DNA of 21,044 nt from JBIIUJ01 sp044340025. Its GTDB lineage: Bacteria; Pseudomonadota; Alphaproteobacteria; Caulobacterales; Aquidulcibacteraceae. The stretch spans positions 1 to 21,044 of the forward strand of contig JBIIUJ010000034.1 of the NCBI GenBank assembly GCA_044340025.1, read 5' to 3'. The position numbers were made by a program, and so were the translations under genes. The notes under the pieces were generated by a model. The model ran no database searches and had not been told where the DNA came from. It saw only the letters and a list, made by a program, of their open reading frames with translations. This document shows, piece after piece, positions 8,007 to 15,748 of the stretch. Each line of letters opens with the position of its first letter. Within the stretch, counting starts at the first letter, position 1.

Positions 8007-8032
8007 GCCGGCAGGCGCGCTAGGCTGCCGGC
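8007..8032. repeat. Perfect 8-bp inverted repeat abutting the PPOX start codon
   Basis: GCCGGCAG (8007-8014) and CTGCCGGC (8025-8032) are exact reverse complements around a 10-nt spacer. The right arm ends one base before the ATG at 8033. The 58-bp region also holds a shorter dyad, CTGGA/TCCAG (7983-7987 and 7994-7998). The repeat could be an mRNA hairpin masking the PPOX start, with the weak TAGG binding site in its loop, or an operator serving both divergent genes. Confidence 0.5.
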
Positions 8033-8590
8033 ATGGCCGACGTTTTCCCCGCGCTTTCGCCCGAGCACCGCCGCTTTATCGGCCGCCAGCACGTGTTCTT
8101 CACGGCGAGCGCAGCGGCGGAAGGCCATATCAACCTCTCGCCCAAGGACGCGAAGGCGTTTCGCGTGCTAAACGAGAACACGGCCTGCTATCTCGACCTG
8201 ACGGGCAGCGGCAACGAGACCGCCGCGCATCTGCTGGCGGATGGCCGGCTGACCGTGATGTTCTGCGCGTTCGATGGGCCTCCCCTGATCCTGCGCCTCT
8301 ATGGCCGGGGCGAGACGCTGGCGCGCGGCGGGGCGGCCTATGCCGGGGTGCTGGCGCGCGCCTTTGATGGGGCGGAGCCGCCGGGCGCGCGCCAGATCAT
8401 CCAGCTTTCCATCGCGCGGGTGCAGACCTCGTGCGGCTATGGCGTGCCCTTCTACGCCTACCGCGGGGAGCGCGACGGTCTGGTCGCCTGGGCGGAGAAG
8501 AAGGGCGAGGCCGGGCTTGCCGCCTATCGCGCGGAAAAGAATGTCCAGAGCATCGATGGGCTGCCGACCGGCCTGCCAGCCTCATCATGA
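8033..8590 (+). CDS. Pyridoxamine 5'-phosphate oxidase (PPOX) family protein
   Basis: A soluble protein of 185 residues with the split-barrel flavin-binding fold typical of PPOX-class proteins. Visible hallmarks are the N-terminal ALSPEHRRFIGRQHVFFTASAAAEGHINLSPK block, then LNENTACYLDLTGSGNETAAHL, DGRLTVMFCAFDGPPLILRLYGRG, and a C-terminal SCGYGVPFYAY motif seen in this subgroup. These are usually FMN- or F420/heme-linked oxidoreductases of unknown substrate, and it is not likely to be the PdxH of vitamin B6 synthesis. The ATG at 8033 has only a weak TAGG before it and lies immediately behind the 8-bp dyad. Its stop overlaps the gluconokinase start (ATGA at 8587-8590), so the two are translationally coupled. 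Confidence 0.85.
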   Translation: MADVFPALSPEHRRFIGRQHVFFTASAAAEGHINLSPKDAKAFRVLNENTACYLDLTGSGNETAAHLLADGRLTVMFCAFDGPPLILRLYGRGETLARGGAAYAGVLARAFDGAEPPGARQIIQLSIARVQTSCGYGVPFYAYRGERDGLVAWAEKKGEAGLAAYRAEKNVQSIDGLPTGLPASS

Positions 8591-9054
8591 CCACCCGCCT
8601 TGTGGTGATGGGCGCGGCCGGGGCCGGCAAGAGCACGCTGGGCGCGGCGCTGGCTGCTCGGCTGGGCGTGCAATTCATCGAAGGCGATCTGCTGCACCCC
8701 GCAGCCAACCGCGCCCTCATGGCTGCGGGCACGCCGCTGACCGACGAGGACAGGGCGCCGTGGCTGGCGGCGTGCCGCACCGCACTGACCGGAGGCGGCG
8801 TGCTGACCTGCTCGGCGTTGAAAGCAGCCTACCGCGCCGCGCTTGGGCCAGGGGTTCGCTTCATCTGGCTTTGCGCGCCGGAGGCGTTGCTGCGCGCACG
8901 GCTGGAGACGCGCGCTGGCCATTTCTTTCCGCCAGCACTGCTTTCAAGCCAGCTGGAGACACTTGAGCCCCCCGGCCCGGAGGCGTTGCGGCTCGACGCC
9001 GCCCTGCCCTTGTCCACCCTGCTGGAAGAGGCGGCGGCATGGGCGAGCCGGTGA
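8587..9054 (+). CDS. gntK: Gluconokinase (GntK/IdnK type)
   Basis: ATP-dependent phosphorylation of D-gluconate to 6-phosphogluconate, feeding the Entner-Doudoroff or pentose phosphate route; cytosolic. The product is 155 residues from the ATG at 8587, slightly short of the usual 160-175. The Walker A loop GAAGAGKST lies at residues 9-17, followed by ARLGVQFIEGDLLHPAANRALMAAGTPLTDEDRAPWL, in which the EGDxLHP and GxPLTDxDRxPWL motifs are diagnostic of the family. Later come TCSALKAAYR and the RLETRAGHFFPPALLSSQLETLEPP block (R-x-GHF-x-P-x-L-L-x-SQ-x-x-x-LE-P-P). It overlaps the PPOX stop by 4 nt and the RusA-like start by 16 nt. No gluconate transporter or regulator is next to it. Confidence 0.93.
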   Translation: MTTRLVVMGAAGAGKSTLGAALAARLGVQFIEGDLLHPAANRALMAAGTPLTDEDRAPWLAACRTALTGGGVLTCSALKAAYRAALGPGVRFIWLCAPEALLRARLETRAGHFFPPALLSSQLETLEPPGPEALRLDAALPLSTLLEEAAAWASR

Positions 9055-9428
9055 ATGGCGGCTGGACGGGCTCGGCCCGCGTGCGCGCCCGGCGTGATGG
9101 CGAGGCGATCGAGCTTCGGCTTGGCGAGGTGACGAGCCAGGCCCGCGTCTACAAGCAGCTCCTGCGCGATTTCCTCCGGCGCGACTTTCCCGTCCGCCCG
9201 CGCTGGGGCGACTTCTGCGTCGAGATCCGGCTTTCGCTGCGCAAGGAACTGCCGGCCATCGACCTCGATAATGTCGCCAAAGCCGTGCTCGACGGCGTCA
9301 AGGGCGCGATCTTCTTCGACGACGCCCAGGTGATGCGCCTGCTTGTCGAAAAGCACTGGGCGGAGGCCGAAGAGGTGATGATCCGGGCCGCGCCTCACGA
9401 CCCCGTGAAGCCTTCGCCTCCCGGATAA
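9039..9428 (+). CDS. RusA-family Holliday junction endodeoxyribonuclease
   Basis: A 129-residue protein close in size to E. coli RusA (120). The core IDLDNVAKAVLDGVKG-x-IFFDDAQVM matches the RusA active site. D75 and D77 (IDLDN), K81 and D94/D95 keep nearly the spacing of RusA D70, D72, K76 and D91, the Mg-binding and catalytic residues. So resolving activity on four-way DNA junctions is plausible. The ATG at 9039, preceded by GGAAGAGG, is preferred; an alternative GTG at 9051 makes a GTGA overlap with the gluconokinase stop. RusA is usually found in prophages, but there are no other phage genes here and its codon use resembles its neighbours. It may have been taken into a housekeeping operon. 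Confidence 0.85.
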   Translation: MGEPVNGGWTGSARVRARRDGEAIELRLGEVTSQARVYKQLLRDFLRRDFPVRPRWGDFCVEIRLSLRKELPAIDLDNVAKAVLDGVKGAIFFDDAQVMRLLVEKHWAEAEEVMIRAAPHDPVKPSPPG

Positions 9429-9453
9429 CGCAAGGTTCAGCCTTGGTTCTGTG

Positions 9454-9465
9454 ACACTTCAGTGT
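9454..9465. promoter_or_regulatory. Candidate operator dyad upstream of the second TonB receptor
   Basis: ACACT-tc-AGTGT is a perfect 5-bp dyad with a 2-bp centre, 65 nt before the receptor ATG, in the only AT-richer part of the 101-bp intergenic region. The position and symmetry suit a dimeric regulator. The regulator is unknown, and the site does not look like a canonical Fur box. Confidence 0.3.
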
Positions 9466-9471
9466 ATCTGC

Positions 9472-9495
9472 GCGCGCGGCGTGCTACCCGCGCGC
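9472..9495 (+). repeat. GC-rich hairpin in the probable leader of the second TonB receptor
   Basis: GCGCGCGG (9472-9479) pairs with CCGCGCGC (9488-9495) around an 8-nt loop, ending 34 nt before the ATG at 9530. No T-run follows, so it is not a normal intrinsic terminator. It could be a leader structure or a left-over terminator for the upstream gntK-rusA unit. Confidence 0.4.
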
Positions 9496-9529
9496 CGTCT
9501 GGGCCTCGCCTGGCCCTGAGGGGACACAC

Positions 9530-11962
9530 ATGACGCGCACCATCCGCTCCGCCCTGTTTCTGGGCGCCGCTCTGTCTGCTTTCGCCAGCGCCGCCAGCGC
9601 CCAGGAGGCCGTGACCCGCGCCGACGCAGTCGTCGTCACCGGGGTGCGGGCAGGCGGCGAACGCTCGGTTCTGGAATCCACCGTGCCGATCGACGTGCTC
9701 CAGGGCGCGGAAATCGCGCGCGTGAGCGCCGGCGGCGACCTGAACGCCGCGCTGAACGTTCTGGCGCCCAGCTTCAACTTCCAGCGCCAGTCCACCTCCG
9801 GCCCGGCCGACATCGTGCGCGCCGCCCAGCTGCGCGGCATGAGCCCGGACCAGACGCTGGTGCTGGTCAATGGCAAGCGGCGCAACCCCACTTCGGTGGT
9901 CAATCTGGAAGCCAAGCTCGGCCGCGGCACCACGCCGGTGGACTTCGCCTCCATCCCCGTGAACGCGATCGGCCGGATCGAAGTGCTGCGCGACGGCGCC
10001 GGGGCCCAGTACGGCTCCGATGCCATCGCCGGGGTGATCAACGTCATCCTGGACGCGCGCCCGGAAGGCGGCGAGGCGTCTGTGTCTTATGGCGCCCACA
10101 TCACGGACTTCGAGCCCACGGGCCAGGACATCACCGATGGCCGCACCCTCCAGCTCGCCGGCAGCTATGGCGTCGCTCTGGGCGATGGCGGCTTCCTGCG
10201 CTTTGGCGCGGAATATCAGAACCGCGAAGAGACCAACCGCGCCGGCTTCGACCAGATCGCCTTCTTCGAAGAGCAGACGCCCGACAATCTGCGCTTCCGG
10301 GGCCAGCGCAACTTCCGGCCGGGCGATCCGGAGCTCCAGAATCTCAATCTCTGGGTGAATGGCGAGCTGCCGCTGGCCGATTACACCGTCTATGGCTTCG
10401 CCACCGTGAACCAGCGCGAGGGCGAAGGCGCGGCCTTCTTCCGCTACCCGGATGATTTCCGGAACATCAAGACGATCTATCCCAACGGCTATCGCCCGGT
10501 GACCACCGGCAAGAACCAGGACATCGCCGTCACCACCGGCCTGAAGGGCGTGATCGGCGGCTGGGACTGGGACGCCAGCCTGAACGTAGGGGTCAATGAC
10601 TATACGTTTGGGGTGAAGAACTCGCTGAACCCGTCTCTCGGGGCCTTCAGCCCGCGCAGCTTCCGGCTTGCGGACTTCTCAACCTCGCTTCTGGCGATCA
10701 ACATCGACCTCAACCGCCCGGTGAACCTCGGGTTTGGATCCGATGCGGCGCTGGCGCTTGGCGTGGAGGCCCGCGCCGAGACGTTCGAGAGCAAGCCCGG
10801 CGATCCGGACTCCTGGCGCGCCGGCGGGAGCGTGGGTCGGCCTGTGGGCGCCCAGGCGGGCCCAGGCCTGCGCCCTGAAGACGCCGCCGATGTGGATCGC
10901 AGCGTCCTTGCCGCCTACGGCGAGCTCTCGGTGGATCTGTCCGAGCAGGTGTCAGTCGTGGCGGCAGGCCGTCTTGAATCCTATGAGGATTTCGGCGAGG
11001 CGCTCTCCGGCAAGCTCTCCGCGCGCTGGGCGCCGCTGGATGGCCTGTCCTTCCGTGGCTCGGTTTCCAACAGCTTCCGCGCGCCCTCTCTCAGCCAGAG
11101 CGCCTATCAGTTCGCGGTGACGAGCTTTGGCGACGGCGGGCGCCTGACCACGATCAACACGCTGGCCCCCTCCAACCCGATCGCGCGCGCGCTGGGCGCC
11201 AGCGACCTCGATGCGGAGGAGAGCTTCAACCTCTCGGCCGGCTTCACGCTGCAGCTGTCCAGCCTGCTGACGCTGACGGTGGATGCGTTCCAGATCCAGC
11301 TCGATGACCGCATCACGCTGTCCGAGCGGATCAGCGGCGCCCCGGTGAGCGCGCTGTTGAACCAGCGGTTTGGCGCAGCCGCTGCGGGCATCACGGCGGT
11401 GAACTTCTTCACCAATGCGATCGATACCGAAACCAACGGCGTGGACGTGGTGGCGAGCCACACTTCCGACCTGTTTGGCGGATCCCTGTTCGCCAGCCTC
11501 GCCTATAATTACGCCAAGACCACGATCGAGGGCGTTGATCCCACGCCGCAGGCGCTGCGCGCGCTTGGCGTGGGCCAGGTGCTGATCGGGCCGGAGGAGC
11601 GCAACACGGTGGTCAGCGCCTCGCCGCGGTCCAAGCTGATCGGCACGCTGAGCTGGACTGGCGAGCGGCTGAGCCTCGTTGCGCGGGCCACCCACTATGG
11701 CTCGGCGGTGCGGGTGTTCAATTTCGGCGGCGGCTTCGAGCCGGATCAGAAGTTCGATGCGCGCACCCAGGTCGATCTCGAAGCCGAGCTTCAGCTGACT
11801 GATCGGCTGGCGCTGGCCATCGGCGGGCAGAACGTGCTCGACGAATACCCCGAGCTCTCGAACGATCTCCTGAATTACTTCGGCAGCCTGCCCTACGACT
11901 TCGTCTCGCCGATCGGCTTCAACGGAGCGTATTACTACAGCCGGCTGAAGGTGACGTTCTAA
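9530..11962 (+). CDS. TonB-dependent outer-membrane receptor (810 aa)
   Basis: A TonB-driven outer-membrane transporter. The ATG at 9530 follows AGGGGA. A signal peptide covers about residues 1-25 (MTRTIRSALFLGAALSAF to ASAQ). The TonB-box region ADAVVVTGVRAG is followed by a plug with RAAQLRGMSPDQTLVLVNGK, NAIGRIEVLRDGAGAQYGSD and AIAGVINVILD. The barrel shows GSVSNSFRAPSLSQSAYQF and FNLSAGFTLQL, the TonB receptor signature RLALAIGGQNVLDEYPE, and a terminal aromatic strand YYYSRLKVTF. No Cys was seen in the mature protein, unlike the receptor at 1677-4586. It resembles the class of siderophore or general nutrient receptors; the substrate is not readable. It looks monocistronic and converges on idi. 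Confidence 0.93.
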   Translation: MTRTIRSALFLGAALSAFASAASAQEAVTRADAVVVTGVRAGGERSVLESTVPIDVLQGAEIARVSAGGDLNAALNVLAPSFNFQRQSTSGPADIVRAAQLRGMSPDQTLVLVNGKRRNPTSVVNLEAKLGRGTTPVDFASIPVNAIGRIEVLRDGAGAQYGSDAIAGVINVILDARPEGGEASVSYGAHITDFEPTGQDITDGRTLQLAGSYGVALGDGGFLRFGAEYQNREETNRAGFDQIAFFEEQTPDNLRFRGQRNFRPGDPELQNLNLWVNGELPLADYTVYGFATVNQREGEGAAFFRYPDDFRNIKTIYPNGYRPVTTGKNQDIAVTTGLKGVIGGWDWDASLNVGVNDYTFGVKNSLNPSLGAFSPRSFRLADFSTSLLAINIDLNRPVNLGFGSDAALALGVEARAETFESKPGDPDSWRAGGSVGRPVGAQAGPGLRPEDAADVDRSVLAAYGELSVDLSEQVSVVAAGRLESYEDFGEALSGKLSARWAPLDGLSFRGSVSNSFRAPSLSQSAYQFAVTSFGDGGRLTTINTLAPSNPIARALGASDLDAEESFNLSAGFTLQLSSLLTLTVDAFQIQLDDRITLSERISGAPVSALLNQRFGAAAAGITAVNFFTNAIDTETNGVDVVASHTSDLFGGSLFASLAYNYAKTTIEGVDPTPQALRALGVGQVLIGPEERNTVVSASPRSKLIGTLSWTGERLSLVARATHYGSAVRVFNFGGGFEPDQKFDARTQVDLEAELQLTDRLALAIGGQNVLDEYPELSNDLLNYFGSLPYDFVSPIGFNGAYYYSRLKVTF

Positions 11963-11974
11963 GCCCCAAGGGAC

Positions 11975-12007
11975 GGCGGGCGGTCGCGTTTGCGCTGATC
12001 GCCCGCC
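11975..12007. terminator. Possible shared stem-loop between the receptor gene and idi
   Basis: GGCGGGCGGTC (11975-11985) can pair with GATCGCCCGCC (11997-12007), with one mismatch (a G-T wobble on the plus transcript) and an 11-nt loop. It occupies the 54-bp gap between two convergent stop codons, where a bidirectional terminator would be expected. No T-tract follows on either strand. Confidence 0.4.
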
Positions 12008-12016
12008 CCTGCGGGA

Positions 12017-12580
12017 TCAGAGGCCGAGCTCTTCCCAACGGTCGAGGTAGATGCGGAACCAGGGCGCAAAGCGCTCCGGCGCCCTGCGGGCCTCGGCCTG
12101 GAGCGTGCGCCGGTCGGCCCAGCGCGTGGCCGCCACCTCGGACGGGTCCGGCGACAGGATCAGCGCCGAACGGGCGATCTCGGCGCGAAAAACATGCACG
12201 CGCTCATGCTCGATCAGGCCGTCGGTCACCTCTGCGCGATAATCGACAATGTCAGCCGGCGTGAGCGCTAGAACAACGCCCAGCTCCTCGCGCAGCCGGC
12301 GTGCTGCGGCCTCCGCCGGGGCTTCACCCCAATGCGGGTGCGAGCAACAGGTGTTCGCCCACTGAAGGGCGCAGTGATATTTGCCCGCTGCGCGCTGCTG
12401 GATCAGCAGATCGTCGCCGTCGAACACAAAGACCGACACCGCCAGGTGAAACGCCCCAGCCCTGTGGGCGGCCATCTTCTCGATCGGGTAAAGGCCGCCA
12501 TCGGGCCCGATGCCGGGGATGAACGCCGGATCGGTCCGCGCCCGTCCCCCCGCTGGGGCGGCGAGCGCCTGATCGCTCAC
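12017..12580 (-). CDS. idi: Isopentenyl-diphosphate delta-isomerase, type 1
   Basis: Interconverts IPP and DMAPP, supplying precursors for the bacteriochlorophyll tail, carotenoids and quinones; cytosolic Nudix-fold metalloenzyme. The start is taken as the GTG at 12580, which overlaps the hemA stop as GTGA; another GTG at 12604 would add eight unconserved residues. From 12580 the protein has 187 residues. Motifs: IPGIGPDGGLYPIEKM, AVSVFVFDGDDLLIQQRA, WANTCCSHPHWGE with the catalytic Cys at about 79, the Nudix box AAARRLREELGV, and EHERVHVF with the acidic pair E124/E126. Last gene of the photosynthesis block; idi is also found near photosynthesis genes in other phototrophic alphaproteobacteria. 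Confidence 0.94.
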   Translation of the reverse strand: MSDQALAAPAGGRARTDPAFIPGIGPDGGLYPIEKMAAHRAGAFHLAVSVFVFDGDDLLIQQRAAGKYHCALQWANTCCSHPHWGEAPAEAAARRLREELGVVLALTPADIVDYRAEVTDGLIEHERVHVFRAEIARSALILSPDPSEVAATRWADRRTLQAEARRAPERFAPWFRIYLDRWEELGL

Positions 12581-13791
12581 GCCACCGCGCGCGCGAGCGC
12601 GCACTGCGACCAGATATCAGACAGCGCCGCCACAAGCCGCTCCACATCCGCATCGGAATGCACCGGCGAAGGCGTGACGCGCAGCCGCTCGGTCCCGCGG
12701 GCGACGGTGGGATAATTGATCGGCTGGACGTAGATGCCGTGGTGCTCCATCAGCCAGTCGGAGATCCATTTGCACTTCACCGGATCGCACACCATCACCG
12801 GAATGATGTGGCTGGGATTATCCATCGTGGGGATGCCGATCGCCTTCAGCTTGCGGCGCACCTTGGCGACCACCGCCTGATGGCGGGCGCGCTCGATTGC
12901 GCTTTCCTTGAGATGTTTCACGCTCGCCAGAGCGCCCGCCGCCACCGATGGCGGCAGCGCCGTCGTGAAGATGAAGCCGGACGCGAAGCTGCGCACGAAA
13001 TCCACCAGCGCGCGCGAGGCCGCGATATAGCCGCCCATCACGCCATAGGCCTTGCCCAGCGTGCCCTCGATGACTGTGATCCGGTCCATCAGGCCTTCGC
13101 GCTCGGCCACGCCCCCGCCGCGCGGGCCATAAAGGCCGACGGCGTGTACTTCATCGATGTAGCTCATGGCGCCGTGCGCCTCGCACACGTCGAGGATTTC
13201 CTTGATGGGCGCAATGTCGCCATCCATCGAATAGACGCTCTCGAACGCCACCAGCTTCGCCCGGCCCGGCGCCACGCGGGAGAGCAACCGGTCGAGATCT
13301 TCCGGGCTGTTGTGCTTGAAGACGTGACGCTCCGCGCGGGAGTGGCGGATCCCTTCGATCATCGAGGCATGGTTGCCTGCGTCTGACAGGACCACGCAAT
13401 CGGGCAGCTTGGCCGCCAGCGTGCCGAGCGCGGCCCAGTTGGACACATAGCCCGAGGTGAACAGCAGCGCGCTTTCCTTGCCGTGAAGGTCGGCGAGCTC
13501 TTCTTCCAGCAGCACGTGGTAATGATTGGTCCCGGAGATGTTGCGCGTGCCGCCAGCGCCGGCCCCGCACTGATCGAGCGCGTCATGCATGGCGGCGAGC
13601 ACCTTGGGATGCTGGCCCATGCCGAGATAATCGTTGGAGCACCAGACCTGCACGTCCTGGCGTCGCCCGTCCACATGGCGCACGGCATTGGGGAAGGCGC
13701 CGGCCTTGCGCTCAAGGTCGGCAAAGACGCGATAGCGGCCCTCGGACCTCAGGCCCTCAAGCTCGCCCTGAAAAAACGCTTCATAATCCAT
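12577..13791 (-). CDS. hemA: 5-aminolevulinate synthase
   Basis: PLP-dependent condensation of glycine and succinyl-CoA to 5-aminolevulinate, the first step of tetrapyrrole synthesis by the C4 route. The product is 404 residues, the usual length. Seen: CSNDYLGMGQHP (51-62), GAGAGGTRNISGTNHYH (76-92), the DAGNHASMIEG loop with H141 stacking on PLP, YIDEVHAVGLYG with D213, and TIEGTLGKAYG-type Schiff-base segment with K247. The ATG at 13791 follows GGGAAGAGAG. The gene lies 70 nt after puhE, the largest gap in the block; that gap holds a small 5-bp hairpin (GGGGC/GCCCC) and could house a separate promoter, but I see no clear one. Its stop overlaps idi. A second hemA elsewhere in the genome is possible, as in Rhodobacter. 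Confidence 0.96.
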   Translation of the reverse strand: MDYEAFFQGELEGLRSEGRYRVFADLERKAGAFPNAVRHVDGRRQDVQVWCSNDYLGMGQHPKVLAAMHDALDQCGAGAGGTRNISGTNHYHVLLEEELADLHGKESALLFTSGYVSNWAALGTLAAKLPDCVVLSDAGNHASMIEGIRHSRAERHVFKHNSPEDLDRLLSRVAPGRAKLVAFESVYSMDGDIAPIKEILDVCEAHGAMSYIDEVHAVGLYGPRGGGVAEREGLMDRITVIEGTLGKAYGVMGGYIAASRALVDFVRSFASGFIFTTALPPSVAAGALASVKHLKESAIERARHQAVVAKVRRKLKAIGIPTMDNPSHIIPVMVCDPVKCKWISDWLMEHHGIYVQPINYPTVARGTERLRVTPSPVHSDADVERLVAALSDIWSQCALARAVA

Positions 13792-13861
13792 GGCGTCTCT
13801 CTTCCCTTACTCGCTTCAGCTTGGCGCTGGGACGCAAAGCCGCAGGGGCGCATGGCCCCCT

Positions 13862-14662
13862 TCATTCCTCTCCTGCGCGCCGGGCCGGGGCCTGAGCCCA
13901 GCGCCACAACGCCGCTTCATGCAGGGGGAACGCCAGAAACAGATGTTCCAGCACCCCCAGTGCGGCCAGTGCGAACAGCAGGCCGTAACCCGCCGTCGCC
14001 GCTGCGCCTTGATCAGGCGCAAGCGCCTGCACGCCCAACCAGACCGTCAGGCCTGTCGCCGCCCCCGCCGAGCACAGAAAAAAGCCCCCCACCGGGGCCC
14101 GTCTGAGATAGCTGGTCAGATAACTCAGATGGGCCGGCAGAAACCCCTCCGTGAAGTTGGGCGCGCCGAAAAACAAGTTCAATTTACTGCTCAGCCGCAG
14201 CGCCCAAAGCAGCGCAAACGTCCAGGCCCCCACCATATTAGGCTTGTCCCAGGACAAAACGAGGATCACCGCTGCAGTGGCGGCCAACGCAATTTCGTGA
14301 TGGATCAGCGTGGCGGTCGCGGCGCGAAACCGCCCCCACCCCGAAAGACCGGGCGGGCAGTCTTCCCGGCGCGGGCCGGTGATATAGCCCATGAGAAAAC
14401 TCATCTCATGCCAGGCCCACACCCCGATCGCGGCGGTGAAGGCGGCGTAGGCGCCAAAGACGCTGGCGTCCTCGGCAGTCGCGACAAGCCCGGCAAGCGA
14501 GGCCAGACCCACCCCGCCGGCCAGCCCGAAGCTCCAGACATAAGTCTCGCGGCCGCGCCCATCGAGCCACAGGATCGCGCCGGTGGAAAACCACCAGACA
14601 AACGCTGCATAAAGCAGCGGCGCCCCATGGGCGGAAAACTCGAGCGGCGCGAGCGACACCAT
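13862..14662 (-). CDS. puhE: Photosynthetic complex assembly protein PuhE
   Basis: An inner-membrane protein of 266 residues with about seven hydrophobic segments. It matches the PuhE family (photosynthetic complex assembly protein 2) by features such as LLYAAFVWWFSTGAILWLD at the N-terminus, WHEMSFLMGYITGPRR, the conserved IHHEIALAATAAVI helix, and LRLSSKLNLFFGAPNFTEGFLPAHLSYLTSY. In purple bacteria PuhE affects reaction-centre and LH1 assembly and bacteriochlorophyll levels; its exact biochemistry is unresolved. The ATG at 14662 lies 3 nt after the acsF stop. The position between acsF and hemA is the usual one in alphaproteobacterial clusters. Confidence 0.93.
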   Translation of the reverse strand: MVSLAPLEFSAHGAPLLYAAFVWWFSTGAILWLDGRGRETYVWSFGLAGGVGLASLAGLVATAEDASVFGAYAAFTAAIGVWAWHEMSFLMGYITGPRREDCPPGLSGWGRFRAATATLIHHEIALAATAAVILVLSWDKPNMVGAWTFALLWALRLSSKLNLFFGAPNFTEGFLPAHLSYLTSYLRRAPVGGFFLCSAGAATGLTVWLGVQALAPDQGAAATAGYGLLFALAALGVLEHLFLAFPLHEAALWRWAQAPARRAGEE

Positions 14663-14665
14663 CGC

Positions 14666-15748
14666 CTACCAGACCGGCTGGAGCCGCGTGGTGGCGGGCA
14701 AGGGGTTTGATTTCACCGGCTGGAAATACATCCCAACCAGCGTCGACGCGATCCGCAAAAGAGCGCCGGCCTTGGCGAACGCACCCGACACCCCGCCTTT
14801 GGCGCTCGCTGCGCTCATGGCGTCGGATGCAAGGCGAAGCTGCTCCATGCCATGCCGGAAGCCGGGATCATCAATGTCGAGCAGCACCGGGAACACCTGT
14901 CGCGTGATCTCGTTGCATACGCGGAAGACCTCGAAATCATAGCTGGTCGGATCGAGGCCGAGCGCCTTGTGAAACGCCGGGCGCGCATGGTCGCGCACAT
15001 ACATCGTGGCGTAGACCGAAAGCAGGAAGAAGCGGATCCAGAGCCTGTTTGCGCCCTGAAGAAGTTTTGGATCCGCCCGCATCAGCAACGCGAAGGCTTC
15101 GCCATGGCGGAACTCGTCGTTGCACCATTGCTGGAACCACTTGAAGATCGGGTGAAAACGATACTCTGGATGACGCTGCAGCTGATTGTGGATCGTGATG
15201 TAGCGTGCATAGCCGATCTTTTCAGAAAGATAGACGGCGTAGAGAATGAACTTCGGCTTGAAGAAGGTATACTTCTTGGTCCTGGTCAGAAAGCCGAGAT
15301 CGACGCCGATGCCGAAATCCTTCAGCACCTCGTTGATGAAGCCGGCATGGCGGCTCTCATCGCGCGCCAGATACTTGAACAGGGCCTTGATGTCAGGGTT
15401 TTTCACCCGTTTCACGATCTCGGCGTAGAGAACGCAGCCTGAAAACTCCGAGGTGAGGGAGCTGACCAGGAAGTCCACGAATTCCTTGCGGAGATCGGGC
15501 TCCAGCTGCATCAGCAGATTTTCAAACTCTTCGGTCCGCTTGAAGTGATGGCGATTGGGATCGGCCGCCATTTCAGCGATCAGCGGATCCCATTCGGCGC
15601 GCACGCGCGACACATCGATTGCGTCCATCGCCTCGAAATCGGTGGTGTAGAACCGCGGCGACAGGACGGTGTCCTCATTCGCCTTCTTCTGGGTGTCGAA
15701 CGTCGGGCGCAGGCCGGGGGCGTCGAAGGTTGCGGCGGTGGCGGTCAC
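14666..15748 (-). CDS. acsF: Mg-protoporphyrin IX monomethyl ester (oxidative) cyclase, aerobic
   Basis: The O2-dependent diiron oxygenase that closes the isocyclic ring E, converting Mg-protoporphyrin monomethyl ester to protochlorophyllide. The product is 360 residues. The start is GTG at 15748, overlapping the bciE stop as GTGA and preceded by GGAGGA. Ligand motifs of the ferritin-like site are present: E101 in TSEFSGCVLYAE, E131-x-x-H134 in RDESRHAGF, and E212-x-x-H215 in CNDEFRHGEAF. FFKPKFILYAVYLSEKIGYARYITIH is typical of AcsF. Its presence indicates bacteriochlorophyll synthesis under oxygen; the anaerobic cyclase BchE is not in this window. It follows its likely partner bciE directly. 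Confidence 0.97.
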   Translation of the reverse strand: MTATAATFDAPGLRPTFDTQKKANEDTVLSPRFYTTDFEAMDAIDVSRVRAEWDPLIAEMAADPNRHHFKRTEEFENLLMQLEPDLRKEFVDFLVSSLTSEFSGCVLYAEIVKRVKNPDIKALFKYLARDESRHAGFINEVLKDFGIGVDLGFLTRTKKYTFFKPKFILYAVYLSEKIGYARYITIHNQLQRHPEYRFHPIFKWFQQWCNDEFRHGEAFALLMRADPKLLQGANRLWIRFFLLSVYATMYVRDHARPAFHKALGLDPTSYDFEVFRVCNEITRQVFPVLLDIDDPGFRHGMEQLRLASDAMSAASAKGGVSGAFAKAGALLRIASTLVGMYFQPVKSNPLPATTRLQPVW

